Origin: DAIQRJ01 sp963708795
Lineage (GTDB): Bacteria; Actinomycetota; Actinomycetes; Propionibacteriales; DAIQRJ01
Reading direction: 5' to 3'
Assembly: GCA_963708795.1 (NCBI GenBank)
Contig: CAVPUH010000006.1
Coordinates: forward strand, 372,001 to 436,000
Length of the DNA: 64,000 nucleotides
The notes below the pieces were generated by a model that saw only the letters and a list, made by a program, of their open reading frames with translations, did not search any database and was not told the origin of the DNA. Positions within the stretch are counted from its first letter, which is position 1; each line of letters opens with the position of its first letter. Of this stretch, positions 7,125 through 15,660 are shown in pieces. Made by a program: the position numbers and the translations under genes.

Positions 7125-8048
7125 TCGTCCAACCGGCCCTGACTCGCCAGCCGGACGAGCAGCCGCGTCGCCCGTGCGGTCACCGGGTTCCCGCTCCCCC
7201 GTGCCTCGCGCCCGGCCAGGTCGATGAGCGACACCAGATCGAGCGCCTGCGCCGTGCGGAGCGGATCGTCCGGTAGCGCAGGTGCCGCCTCGACGAACCG
7301 CTCGGTGAACGACCTGCCGAACGTCGAGGTGCCGTCGAAGCGCCGCATGTTGCCGAGGTCGGTGACGGGTGCCCCGGCGTGCGCGTACTCCCAGTCGACC
7401 AGGCCCGTCACCGCGCCCGATCGCGGGGTCGACGAGCAGGTTCTTCGGATTGAAGTCGGCGTGCACCAGGCAGAACCGACGCACACCGGCGATGAAACCG
7501 TCCGCCTCGTCGGCGACCTCGAGCAGTCCGGCAGACGGCCCGGGGAACCCGGTGCCGATCAGCTCCTCGGCCGCGTCGAGCACTCCCGCCCCCACGGGCC
7601 ACGGCTCCACGGCGAGCTCGATCCCGCGCAGTGCACCCGGCCGAGCGAACGGGATGCCCGACAGTCGCGCCGCGACCTCGGCCACCGCGATGCCCAGCCG
7701 TTCGGCCAACGCGTCGTCGGCGCGTTCGAGGACACGTTCGAGCGACTCCCCCGGCAACCACTCCGTCACCACCACCGGCGGCATGTCGGCGTCGAGGTCC
7801 AGCCTGGCCTCGAGCACCCGGGGAACGGGGACGAGTCCGGCGAGCAGTCGCATCAGTCCGACGGTGACCGGCGCCCGCGTCGGGTCGCGCCGGAACAACC
7901 GGAGGACGGCGGCCCCTGGCCCTGCGCCGTCGGCGCCCAGGTCGACGGCGAAGGTCTCGCCGGAGTAACCACCCGTCAACGGCGTGAGGTGCGCTCCGAG
8001 CAGCTGCTCGGCGGCGGCGACGGTCCCGCCAGCGGTCTCGGCGGGCAC
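7115..8048 (-). pseudogene. Aminoglycoside phosphotransferase-like kinase, one frameshift
   Basis: APH/choline-kinase fold protein. The first frame carries LTPLTGGYSGETFAVDL (glycine-rich ATP loop), TEWLPGESL (hinge) and the catalytic loop HADFNPKNLL. The second frame, entered at about 7415-7425, carries TGLVDWEYAHAG, whose Asp is the Mg-binding residue, and the rest of the C-terminal lobe to the stop at 7115. Removing one base after ATCGGG restores DPAIG-AVTGLVDWEYA. As written the first frame misses the DWEY motif and would be inactive. The natural substrate of such chromosomal kinases is rarely an antibiotic. The start is uncertain: GTG 8048 (10 bp after the aminopeptidase stop) or GTG 8081 (overlapping it). 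Probably co-transcribed with the aminopeptidase gene. Confidence 0.7.
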
Positions 8049-8058
8049 GGGGTGACCG

Positions 8059-9432
8059 TCAGGCGGGCGCGAGGAACGCACCGAGTGCCGCCGACAGTTG
8101 GATCGGGTCGAGCGCGCTCATCAGCTCACGCACCGAGTGCATCGCGAGCTGCGGTGCACCGACGTCGACGGTGGTGATGCCGAGCCGGGTCGCCGTGATC
8201 GGCCCGATCGTGGACCCGCACGGCAGGTCCGCTCGGTGGACATAGCGCTGCAGGGTGACGCCGGCCTGCTCGCAGGCCGCGGCGAACACACCTGCTCCCG
8301 CGCCGTCGGTGGCGTAGCGGAGGTTGTGGTTGACCTTGAGCACCGGACCCTCGCCCGCGAAGATCGGGTGATTCGGCTCGTGCTTCTCCGGATAGTTCGG
8401 GTGGATCGCGTGGGCCATGTCGCTCGACGCACACACCGACCCGGCCAGCATCCGCAGATAGCCCTCGCGATCCCGCCCGGCCGCCAGGGCGATGCGTTCG
8501 AGGGTCGTCGCGAGGAACGGCGACGCCGCGCCGCGTTCGGAGGAGCTGCCGACCTCCTCGTGGTCGAACGCCACGAGGACGGGAATGACGGCGTCCTGCG
8601 CGGCGGCCCCGTCGGCGACCGCCGCGAGGGCCCGCACCCCGGCGTGCACGGAGCACTGGTTGTCCAGCCTCGGCCCGGCGAGCAGCGTGCCGTCCCGGCC
8701 GACGCGTCGAGCCGGCGTGACGTCGTGGAGCATCAGGTCCCATCCGACGATCTCGTCCACGCCGAGCGTCTCGCCGAGCTGGTCACCCAACCACGCCGCG
8801 AACTCTCCGCGCCGAGGCGAGGGCCCGGTCGCCCAGACGGGCATCAGGTGACGTTGCGGATCCGGCCGCAGGCCGCCGGTGTGGATCTCACGATCGAGGT
8901 GGATCGCCAATTGGGGCACGCGGAACACGGGCTCGTCGACGAGAACCAGCCGACTCACGAGGTCGCCGCCGTGACGCGTGTGCACCCGCCCGGACAGTCC
9001 GAGGTCGCGGTCCATCCACGACGCGACGAGCGGCCCACCGTAGGGGTCCACCGAGATCTGCTGCCACCCGACCGCGCCCAGGTCGGCGTTCTCCTTGACC
9101 CGCAGGTTGGGGCTGTCGGTGTGGGCGCCGACGATCCGGAAGCTCGCGTCGGCGGCGAGGGCGACGTCGGGCACCACCCAGGCCACGAACGAGCCGGCCC
9201 GAATGACGACGTACCGGCCGGGCTCGACCGGCCACGGCTGCGTCTCGTGCACCTGGACGAATCCGTCCTCGGCCAGGCGGTCGGCGGCGTTCGCGCTGAC
9301 GTGGAACGGCGACGGAGACGCGTCGATGAAGGCACACAGATCGTCGGCGAACGCGAGGGCCAGATCGTCGGCGAGGCCGGCATCCGCGGACCTGGCGCCG
9401 CCGGAATTCGTAGAGGAGTTCGTATCGGTCAC
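8059..9432 (-). CDS. M18 family aspartyl-type aminopeptidase
   Basis: 457-residue zinc aminopeptidase of peptidase family M18, which removes N-terminal (usually acidic) residues from peptides in the cytoplasm. Metal and catalytic motifs are present in order: GAHTDSPNLRVK (about residues 105-116), RLDNQ near 255, DHEEVGS near 288, SDMAHAIHPNY near 340 and MHSVRE near 428. The length is normal for the family. The start is a GTG at 9432: TAGGGT lies 6 bp upstream (9444-9439) and there is no Shine-Dalgarno, so the mRNA is probably leaderless. The downstream kinase remnant overlaps or abuts its stop. In actinobacteria this gene is often called apeB or pepM18. Confidence 0.92.
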   Translation of the reverse strand: MTDTNSSTNSGGARSADAGLADDLALAFADDLCAFIDASPSPFHVSANAADRLAEDGFVQVHETQPWPVEPGRYVVIRAGSFVAWVVPDVALAADASFRIVGAHTDSPNLRVKENADLGAVGWQQISVDPYGGPLVASWMDRDLGLSGRVHTRHGGDLVSRLVLVDEPVFRVPQLAIHLDREIHTGGLRPDPQRHLMPVWATGPSPRRGEFAAWLGDQLGETLGVDEIVGWDLMLHDVTPARRVGRDGTLLAGPRLDNQCSVHAGVRALAAVADGAAAQDAVIPVLVAFDHEEVGSSSERGAASPFLATTLERIALAAGRDREGYLRMLAGSVCASSDMAHAIHPNYPEKHEPNHPIFAGEGPVLKVNHNLRYATDGAGAGVFAAACEQAGVTLQRYVHRADLPCGSTIGPITATRLGITTVDVGAPQLAMHSVRELMSALDPIQLSAALGAFLAPA

Positions 9433-9438
9433 GCGCCG

Positions 9439-9444
9439 ACCCTA
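9439..9444 (-). promoter_or_regulatory. -10 element, leaderless promoter of the M18 aminopeptidase
   Basis: TAGGGT on the minus strand, then CGGCGC and the GTG start. It lies in the short gap after the PQ-loop gene. Confidence 0.45.
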
Positions 9445-9455
9445 TCGACCGTCGG

Positions 9456-10277
9456 TCAGCGGCCCGGGCGCTGCTTTCGGCTCGCGGCGCGGCGGTTGTC
9501 CTGTCGGGCGAACGACGGCCGGGTCGCCGGCCGGCCGGTGGCAGGCACCCCGACGGGCCGCTTGTCCCGACGTGTCGCGGTGGCCGCCGGCATCGGGCGA
9601 GCCATCACCCGGCTGGTCGGGCTCATGACCCGCGCGGCAGCCGGGCCGAAGCGGCCGGCACGAGCCGCCGCCATCACCTTCGCGGGCGGGACACGGCGAT
9701 AGGTGATGAAGCTGTTCAGGAGCAGGCCTACCGAGCTGGTGATGATCACCGCCACGTCACCGACGAGCACACCGTAGGTGGCCCAGAGGGTCGAACACAT
9801 CAGGGTCATCGCCAACGTCACCGGCGCAAGGCCCACCATCGAGCGGTTGGGCCGCACCGCGATGGCGAGCTGGGGAATCAGCCGCACCATCGACACCGAC
9901 ACGGCCACGGCCGCGACCACCACCGGGCGGTCCATCCACGCGAGTACCAGGATCGCGGCGACGCACGCCAACGTTCCCACGATGGCGACCATGCGTTCAC
10001 GACGGGTGGCGCGCAGGGTTATCAGCAGAACGACAATGCCGCTGGCGGCGACCATGGCGGCGGCGTTGCTGGCCGTCTGCGCGGCGTCACGGGAGAAGAG
10101 CCCGTGCGAGAACCACAAGCCCACACAGGCGAGACCGAGGATCTGCGACGAGACCGACACTCCGGTGCCTACCCGCGTACGCACCAGCCGGAGGAGCTGT
10201 GGCCACCCGCCCGCGACACCGAGCGTGCCGGCGATGAATCCGAGGACGATGACAGCAGGGGGAACTCCGGGGGACAC
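9456..10277 (-). CDS. PQ-loop repeat (SWEET/SemiSWEET-like) membrane protein
   Basis: 273 residues with about seven hydrophobic segments in the first 190 residues and a basic, Arg/Ala/Pro-rich cytoplasmic tail. Two PQ-loop motifs are visible, GGWPQLLRLVRT (about residues 23-34) and VRLIPQLAIAV (about 131-141). Each is followed by a three-helix bundle, the arrangement of PQ-loop transporters and SemiSWEET sugar porters. The cargo cannot be inferred; related actinobacterial proteins are uncharacterised. GTG 10277 is chosen because GAGG lies four bases upstream. It follows polA on the same strand after 104 bp. The positively charged tail beyond residue 200 is long for the family. Confidence 0.7.
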   Translation of the reverse strand: MSPGVPPAVIVLGFIAGTLGVAGGWPQLLRLVRTRVGTGVSVSSQILGLACVGLWFSHGLFSRDAAQTASNAAAMVAASGIVVLLITLRATRRERMVAIVGTLACVAAILVLAWMDRPVVVAAVAVSVSMVRLIPQLAIAVRPNRSMVGLAPVTLAMTLMCSTLWATYGVLVGDVAVIITSSVGLLLNSFITYRRVPPAKVMAAARAGRFGPAAARVMSPTSRVMARPMPAATATRRDKRPVGVPATGRPATRPSFARQDNRRAASRKQRPGR

Positions 10278-10381
10278 GGAACCTCATAGTGTCAGCATGC
10301 GACGATCCCTGTCCCGGATGTCCGGGTGCCGGACGCCACGTGTCCCGCCGTTGGCCGGCGGTGGCCGAGGGTCGTCGTGGC

Positions 10382-13153
10382 TCAGTGCGCGGCGTCCTGC
10401 CAGCTGCGCCCGTGCCCCACCGAGACGTCGAGACCGACGGCAAGGTCGGCGGCGGCGGCCATCTGGACCCGCAGCAGTTCGGACATCACGTCGAGTTCGC
10501 CCGCGGCCACTTCGACCACGAGCTCGTCGTGGACCTGCAGCAACATCCGGGAAGCCAAGCCCTGTTCGCGGATCGCGCGATCGACCCCGATCATCGCCAC
10601 CTTGATGATGTCCGCCGCCGAGCCCTGGATGGGCGCGTTCAACGCCATCCGCTCGGCCATCTCGCGGCGCTGCCGGTTGTCGCTGGTGAGGTCGGGGAGG
10701 TAGCGCCGGCGCCCCAGGATCGTCTCGGTGTAGCCGGTACGCCGGGCTTCGTCGACGACTCCGCGGAGGTAGTCGCGAACGCCGCCGAAGCGGGTGAAGT
10801 ACTCGTCCATCAACAACTTCGCGTCGTCCGTGGAGATCCCCAACTGCTGGGACAGCCCGTACGCCGACAACCCGTAGGCCAACCCGTAGTTCATCGCCTT
10901 GATCCGGGCCCGCATCGGGCCGTTGACGTCGCCGGCCGGCACCGAGAACACCCGGGCGGCGGTGGCGGCGTGGAAGTCCTCACCGGAGTTGAACGCCTCG
11001 ATGAGGCCCGCGTCGGCCGACAGGTGCGCCATGATGCGCATCTCGATCTGGCTGTAGTCGGCGGTGAGCAGACACTCGAAGCCACTGCCGACCACGAAGG
11101 CCTCCCGAATCCGGCGGCCCTCGTCGGTGCGGATCGGGATGTTCTGCAGGTTCGGCTCGGTCGAGCTGAGCCGGCCCGTCGCGGCGATCATCTGATTGAA
11201 CGTCGAGTGGATGCGACCGTCGTCGGTGATCGTCTTGCGCAGGCCCTCGACCGTCGTCCGCAGCCGGGTGGCGTCACGATGCTCGAGCATGTGCGCGAGG
11301 AACGGGTGCTCGGTCTGCGCGTAGAGCGCGGTCAGCGCGTCGGCGTCGGTGGTGTAGCCGGTCTTCGTGCGCTTGGTCTTCGGCATGCCGAGCTTCTCGA
11401 ACAGCACCACCTGGAGCTGCTTCGGCGACCCGAGATTGATCTCCTCGCCGATGACGTCGTACGCCGCCGCGGCAGCGGACTGCACGCGGTTGGCGAACCT
11501 CGACTCGAGCTGCTCGAGCAGTTGGTCGTCGACGGCGATGCCCACGCGCTCGATGCCGGCGAGCACGTGCACGAGCGGCAGCTCGACATCCGCCAGCAGG
11601 TTCGTCCCCCCACGATCGGCCAGCTCGGTGTCGAGGGCGGCGGCGAGATCGAGAACGGCCCGCGCCTTCACCATGGCCGCGCCGGGAACGTCCTCGCCCA
11701 TCCCGTCGAGACTGAGCTGTCCGTCGTCGGCGGTGTCGTCCTTCAGCTCGCGGTGCAGGTGTCGAAGAGCGAGATCGGCCAGGTCGTAGGAACGCTGATC
11801 GGGCCGGGACAGGTAGGCCGAGAGCGCAGTGTCGGCGGCGAGCCCGGCGACCGTGAAGCCGCGGGCTCCGAGGGCGAGCAGTGGACCCTTGGCGTCGTGG
11901 AGGACCTTGGGCAGCCCGGGGTCCGCGAGGAACGCACCGAGCGCCGACTCGTCGTCGGGGGTCGTGGTGAGGAGGTCGATGTACGCTCCCGCACCGCCAG
12001 GTGCCGCGATGGCGATACCCACGGCCTCACCGGTGCCCGAGCCCCACGAGCCGTCGATGGCCACTCCGGAGCGGAGCGACCCGGGCGGCACGTGCGCGGC
12101 TAGCCAACTCGCCACGGCGCCGGGAGCGAGCGACTCGCCGTCGACGTCGAAGCCGGACTCCGCCTCCGGCTCGACCGCGTCGAGCGTCTCGAACAGGCGG
12201 TCGCGCAGGACCCGGAACTCGAGGGCGTCGAAGACCTGGTGGACGGCGTCACGGTCCCAGGACTGCAGGGCGAGGTCGGCGGGCGTGACGTGCAGCTCGA
12301 GGTCGCTCACCAGCTGGTTGAGGCTTCGGTTCGTGACCACCTGGCCGAGATGGGCGCGCAGCGACTCCCCCGCCTTTCCGGGGATCTTGTCGGCCGCGGA
12401 GACGAGGTCGTCCAGCGATCCGTACTGGTTGATCCACTTGGCCGCGGTCTTGGGCCCGACTCCGGGGACGCCGGGGAGGTTGTCGCTGGTCTCCCCCACC
12501 AGCGCCGCGAGGTCGCTGTAGTGATCGGGCCCGACGCCGTAGCGTTCGAGTACCGCATCCGGCGTCATCCGCGCGAGGTCGGACACGCCCTTGCGGGGGT
12601 AGAGGACGGTCACCTGGTCGCTGATGAGCTGGAAAGCGTCGCGGTCGCCCGAGCAGACGAGGACCTCGAGTCCTTCGGCCACGGCCTGCCGGGTGACGGT
12701 GGCGATCACGTCGTCGGCCTCGAACCCCGGCATCTCCAGCGTGCGGACCTTCAGCGCCTCGAGCACCTCGCGGATCAGCGACACCTGACCCGTGAACTCG
12801 CTCGGCGACGTCGACCGGTTCGCCTTGTACTCGGCGTACTGCTCGGTGCGGAAGGTCTGCCGGGAGACGTCGAACGCCACCACCACGTGGGTGGGCGCCT
12901 CGTCGCGCAGGACGTTGATGAGCATCGAGGTGAATCCGTACACGGCGTTCGTGTGCTGGCCGGTGGCGGTGGAGAAGTTCTCGACCGGCAGCGCGAAGAA
13001 GGCCCGGTACGCCAGCGAATGCCCGTCGAGCAGAAGGAGCCGTTCCGGACCGGGGTCGCCGCTGGCCTTGCGGGCCGCGGCCGCGCTCTTCGCCGCGGCT
13101 GTCTTGGCCGCCGCGGAGCCCTTGCGTGGGGTCGCCTTCGTCGTTGCTGGCAC
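10382..13153 (-). CDS. polA: DNA polymerase I
   Basis: 923-residue family A polymerase for gap filling and Okazaki-fragment maturation. Residues about 38-330 are the 5'-3' exonuclease (LLLLDGHSLAYRAFFALP, FEADDVIAT, CSGDRDAFQLI, GVPGVGPKTAAKW helix-hairpin-helix). About 350-530 is the 3'-5' exonuclease-like domain, where the catalytic DxE is not apparent (AIDGSWGSG), so proofreading is probably lost, as in mycobacterial Pol I. The polymerase domain has motif A DYSQIEMRIMAHLS (about 696), motif B RIKAMNYGLAYG (about 750) and motif C LQVHDELVVE (about 870). The first 35 residues are an Ala/Lys-rich extension. TAGAGT lies 6 bp before the GTG start, predicting a leaderless mRNA. Divergent from the thioesterase gene. 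Confidence 0.97.
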   Translation of the reverse strand: MPATTKATPRKGSAAAKTAAAKSAAAARKASGDPGPERLLLLDGHSLAYRAFFALPVENFSTATGQHTNAVYGFTSMLINVLRDEAPTHVVVAFDVSRQTFRTEQYAEYKANRSTSPSEFTGQVSLIREVLEALKVRTLEMPGFEADDVIATVTRQAVAEGLEVLVCSGDRDAFQLISDQVTVLYPRKGVSDLARMTPDAVLERYGVGPDHYSDLAALVGETSDNLPGVPGVGPKTAAKWINQYGSLDDLVSAADKIPGKAGESLRAHLGQVVTNRSLNQLVSDLELHVTPADLALQSWDRDAVHQVFDALEFRVLRDRLFETLDAVEPEAESGFDVDGESLAPGAVASWLAAHVPPGSLRSGVAIDGSWGSGTGEAVGIAIAAPGGAGAYIDLLTTTPDDESALGAFLADPGLPKVLHDAKGPLLALGARGFTVAGLAADTALSAYLSRPDQRSYDLADLALRHLHRELKDDTADDGQLSLDGMGEDVPGAAMVKARAVLDLAAALDTELADRGGTNLLADVELPLVHVLAGIERVGIAVDDQLLEQLESRFANRVQSAAAAAYDVIGEEINLGSPKQLQVVLFEKLGMPKTKRTKTGYTTDADALTALYAQTEHPFLAHMLEHRDATRLRTTVEGLRKTITDDGRIHSTFNQMIAATGRLSSTEPNLQNIPIRTDEGRRIREAFVVGSGFECLLTADYSQIEMRIMAHLSADAGLIEAFNSGEDFHAATAARVFSVPAGDVNGPMRARIKAMNYGLAYGLSAYGLSQQLGISTDDAKLLMDEYFTRFGGVRDYLRGVVDEARRTGYTETILGRRRYLPDLTSDNRQRREMAERMALNAPIQGSAADIIKVAMIGVDRAIREQGLASRMLLQVHDELVVEVAAGELDVMSELLRVQMAAAADLAVGLDVSVGHGRSWQDAAH

Positions 13154-13159
13154 CCGCCG

Positions 13160-13165
13160 ACTCTA
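13160..13165 (-). promoter_or_regulatory. -10 element, leaderless polA promoter
   Basis: TAGAGT on the minus strand followed by CGGCGG and the GTG start of polA. No Shine-Dalgarno is visible. Confidence 0.5.
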
Positions 13166-13234
13166 GCGAGGTCGGCCGACAGAACCGACGGTGCCGACCG
13201 CGATCGGCTCAGGCGATCGACCACAATGACCGGC

Positions 13235-13669
13235 ATGAGCACCGACGCCACCGACGCCCTCGCAGCCATGCCGGCAGCACCCCTGCACGAGCGCCTCGGC
13301 ATCACCATCACCCGGGCCGGCGCCGACCGCACCGAGGGCACGCTGCCGGTGGCTGGCAACACCCAGCCCTACGGGTTGCTCCACGGCGGCGCCTCTGCCG
13401 TCCTCGCCGAGGGGCTGGGTTCGATCGCCGCGCACCTGCACGCGCAGCCGATGGGCAAGGTGGCGGTCGGCGTCGACCTGAACGTGACGCACCACCGGGC
13501 CGTTCGGGACGGTCTGGTGCACGGCGTCGCGACCGGGATCCACCTGGGTGGATCGGCGGCCACCTACGAGATCGTGCTGACCGACGACGCCGGTCGGCGG
13601 GTGTGCACCGGCCGGCTGACCTGCATGCTGCTGGCGGCCCCGCCCGGCGCCGGTCGCGCGGCCGACTAG
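13235..13669 (+). CDS. Hotdog-fold acyl-CoA thioesterase (PaaI/MenI type)
   Basis: 144-residue single hotdog domain. The active-site region QPYGLLHGGASAVLAEGLGS (HGG motif) lies at about residues 46-65 and VGVDLNVTHHRAV near 80-92, as in PaaI, EntH and the 1,4-dihydroxy-2-naphthoyl-CoA thioesterases. It hydrolyses an acyl- or aroyl-CoA; a role in menaquinone synthesis is possible but no men genes are nearby. ATG 13235 (MSTDATDAL) is preferred because CACAAT lies 7 bp upstream, giving a leaderless promoter; ATG 13226 would add three residues. Its TAG stop (13667-13669) is the first three bases of a degraded copy of the livF 3' end, so the gene's end appears to have been shaped by that duplication. 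Confidence 0.8.
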   Translation: MSTDATDALAAMPAAPLHERLGITITRAGADRTEGTLPVAGNTQPYGLLHGGASAVLAEGLGSIAAHLHAQPMGKVAVGVDLNVTHHRAVRDGLVHGVATGIHLGGSAATYEIVLTDDAGRRVCTGRLTCMLLAAPPGAGRAAD

Positions 13670-13718
13670 GCCTTGCGGACCGCGGGGTTGTGCTGAAGCT
13701 CGCGACCCTCCCGGCCAG

Positions 13719-13817
13719 CGGATCGTGCGGTCGTTCTCACTTCTCGACCGACGCGGCACTCGATCTGCAGAAATCGGCGGTTCCACGCGCAGGCGATCGC
13801 GGGGTTGTGCAGTCTCG
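13719..13817. repeat. 99-bp direct repeat, copy A
   Basis: Nearly identical to 13859-13956 (one substitution and one 1-bp indel), offset 140 bp. Contains GATCTGCAGAAATCGGCGG and ends GCGGGGTTGTGCAGTCTCG. Confidence 0.85.
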
Positions 13818-13858
13818 CCTCGTCACGGTCGAGAGTGCAGAACGACCGGGTCTGGAGC

Positions 13859-13956
13859 CGGATCGTGCGGTCGTTCTCACTTCTCGACCAACGCGGCACT
13901 CGATCTGCAGAAATCGGCGGTTCCACGCGCGGCGATCGCGGGGTTGTGCAGTCTCG
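13859..13956. repeat. 98-bp direct repeat, copy B
   Basis: Second copy of the unit at 13719-13817. The sequence just before it is inverted-complementary to its start: AGAACGACCG is followed about 20 bp later by CGGTCGTTCT, so a stable hairpin can form. Confidence 0.85.
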
Positions 13957-14039
13957 TGTGCTCGCCGTCGTGCGTTCGCGAGGAGGCACGGACGCAGTCA
14001 GGCTGGCGGCGGGAGGCGCCGACCGTGCGGCCGGGTGAG

Positions 14040-14749
<710 letters not shown>

Positions 14750-14753
<4 letters not shown>

Positions 14754-15646
14754 GCGCCGGTCTCCGGTTCTGCCGGCGGCTCGTCGGCGGTCTCGGCCGA
14801 CGCAGCGTCGGTCGCGGCCGCCTCACGGCCGGTGCCGATGTAGGCCTCGATCACCCGCGGGTCGGACTGCACGTCCGCCGGCACGCCCTCGACGAGGACC
14901 TCCCCACGCACCAGGCAGGTGACCCGGTCGCACAACGAGAAGATGAACCGCATGTCGTGCTCGATCACCACGATCGCCAACCCCTGCGCGCGGACCTTCA
15001 CGATGAGGTCCTCGACCGCACGGGTCTCCTGCGGGTTCATCCCTGCGGTCGGTTCGTCGAGGAGCAGCACGGTCGGCTCGGTGGCCAGCGCACGAGCGAT
15101 CTCGAGCCGCCGCTGGTCCCCGTAGGGCATCGATCGCGCCAGGTGGTCGGCCGAGCGGGACAGGCCGACCTGCTCGAGCAGGTCGAGGGCGATCTCCCGG
15201 GTCTCCCGCTCCTCCCGCCGGTACCGCGGTCCACGGCCGATGGCCGAGAGCGCCTTGGCCTTCGTCCGGCTGTACCGGCCGACCATGACGTTCTCCAAGG
15301 CCGTCATGTTGCTGAACAACCGGATGTTCTGGAACGTCCGCGCGACGCCGGCCTTGACGACGGCGACGGGCTTCGGCGGAAGCACGACACCGTTGAACAT
15401 GACCTGCCCATGCGTGGGCTGGTACTGACCGGTGAGGCAGTTGAAGAACGTCGTCTTGCCGGCGCCGTTCGGGCCGATCAGTCCGACGATCTCGCCCCGA
15501 TGCACGTCGAGATCGACGTTGTTCACCGCCAGCAGGCCGCCGAACCGCATCGTCACGCCGCGTGCGGTCAGGACGGGCGCCTCGGGGAGCGTGGCGACGG
15601 TGGGCCCGTCACCGGCCTCGGTGGCCGGCGATTCACTCGCGGTCAT
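14750..15646 (-). CDS. livG: Branched-chain amino acid ABC transporter ATPase LivG
   Basis: 298-residue ABC ATPase, partner of LivF on the cytoplasmic face of the LivHM permease. Walker A is GPNGAGKTTFF (about residues 57-67), the LivG-typical GVARTFQNIRLFSNMT follows, and Walker B is VLLLDEPTAGMNP. The ABC signature is less canonical (MPYGDQRRLEIARAL). The C-terminal VIEAYIGTG is the usual LivG end. It has about 25 extra residues at each end compared with E. coli LivG, the C-terminal ones Ala/Glu-rich. The start lies 14 bp after the livM stop. Confidence 0.93.
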
Positions 15647-15660
15647 CTCGCCCCGTCCTC

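Larger units (their letters stand above)
13667..14039. repeat. Intergenic repeat block with a degraded livF-tail copy
   Basis: The 370-bp gap between the convergent thioesterase and livF genes holds no believable gene. Its left end (13667-13727) matches the true livF 3' end (14053-14117): a 24-nt stretch with one mismatch, a same-length 9-nt gap, TCGCGACCCT identical, then GGATCGT. On the minus strand the copy would encode GRELQHNPAVRKA, against GRDLLSNPEVRKA in LivF. The rest is two direct repeats of about 99 bp and a large imperfect inverted repeat (13829-13849 with 13868-13889). Confidence 0.75.

Noticed and set aside
10289..12103. 604-codon plus-strand frame
   Set aside because: Antisense shadow of polA.
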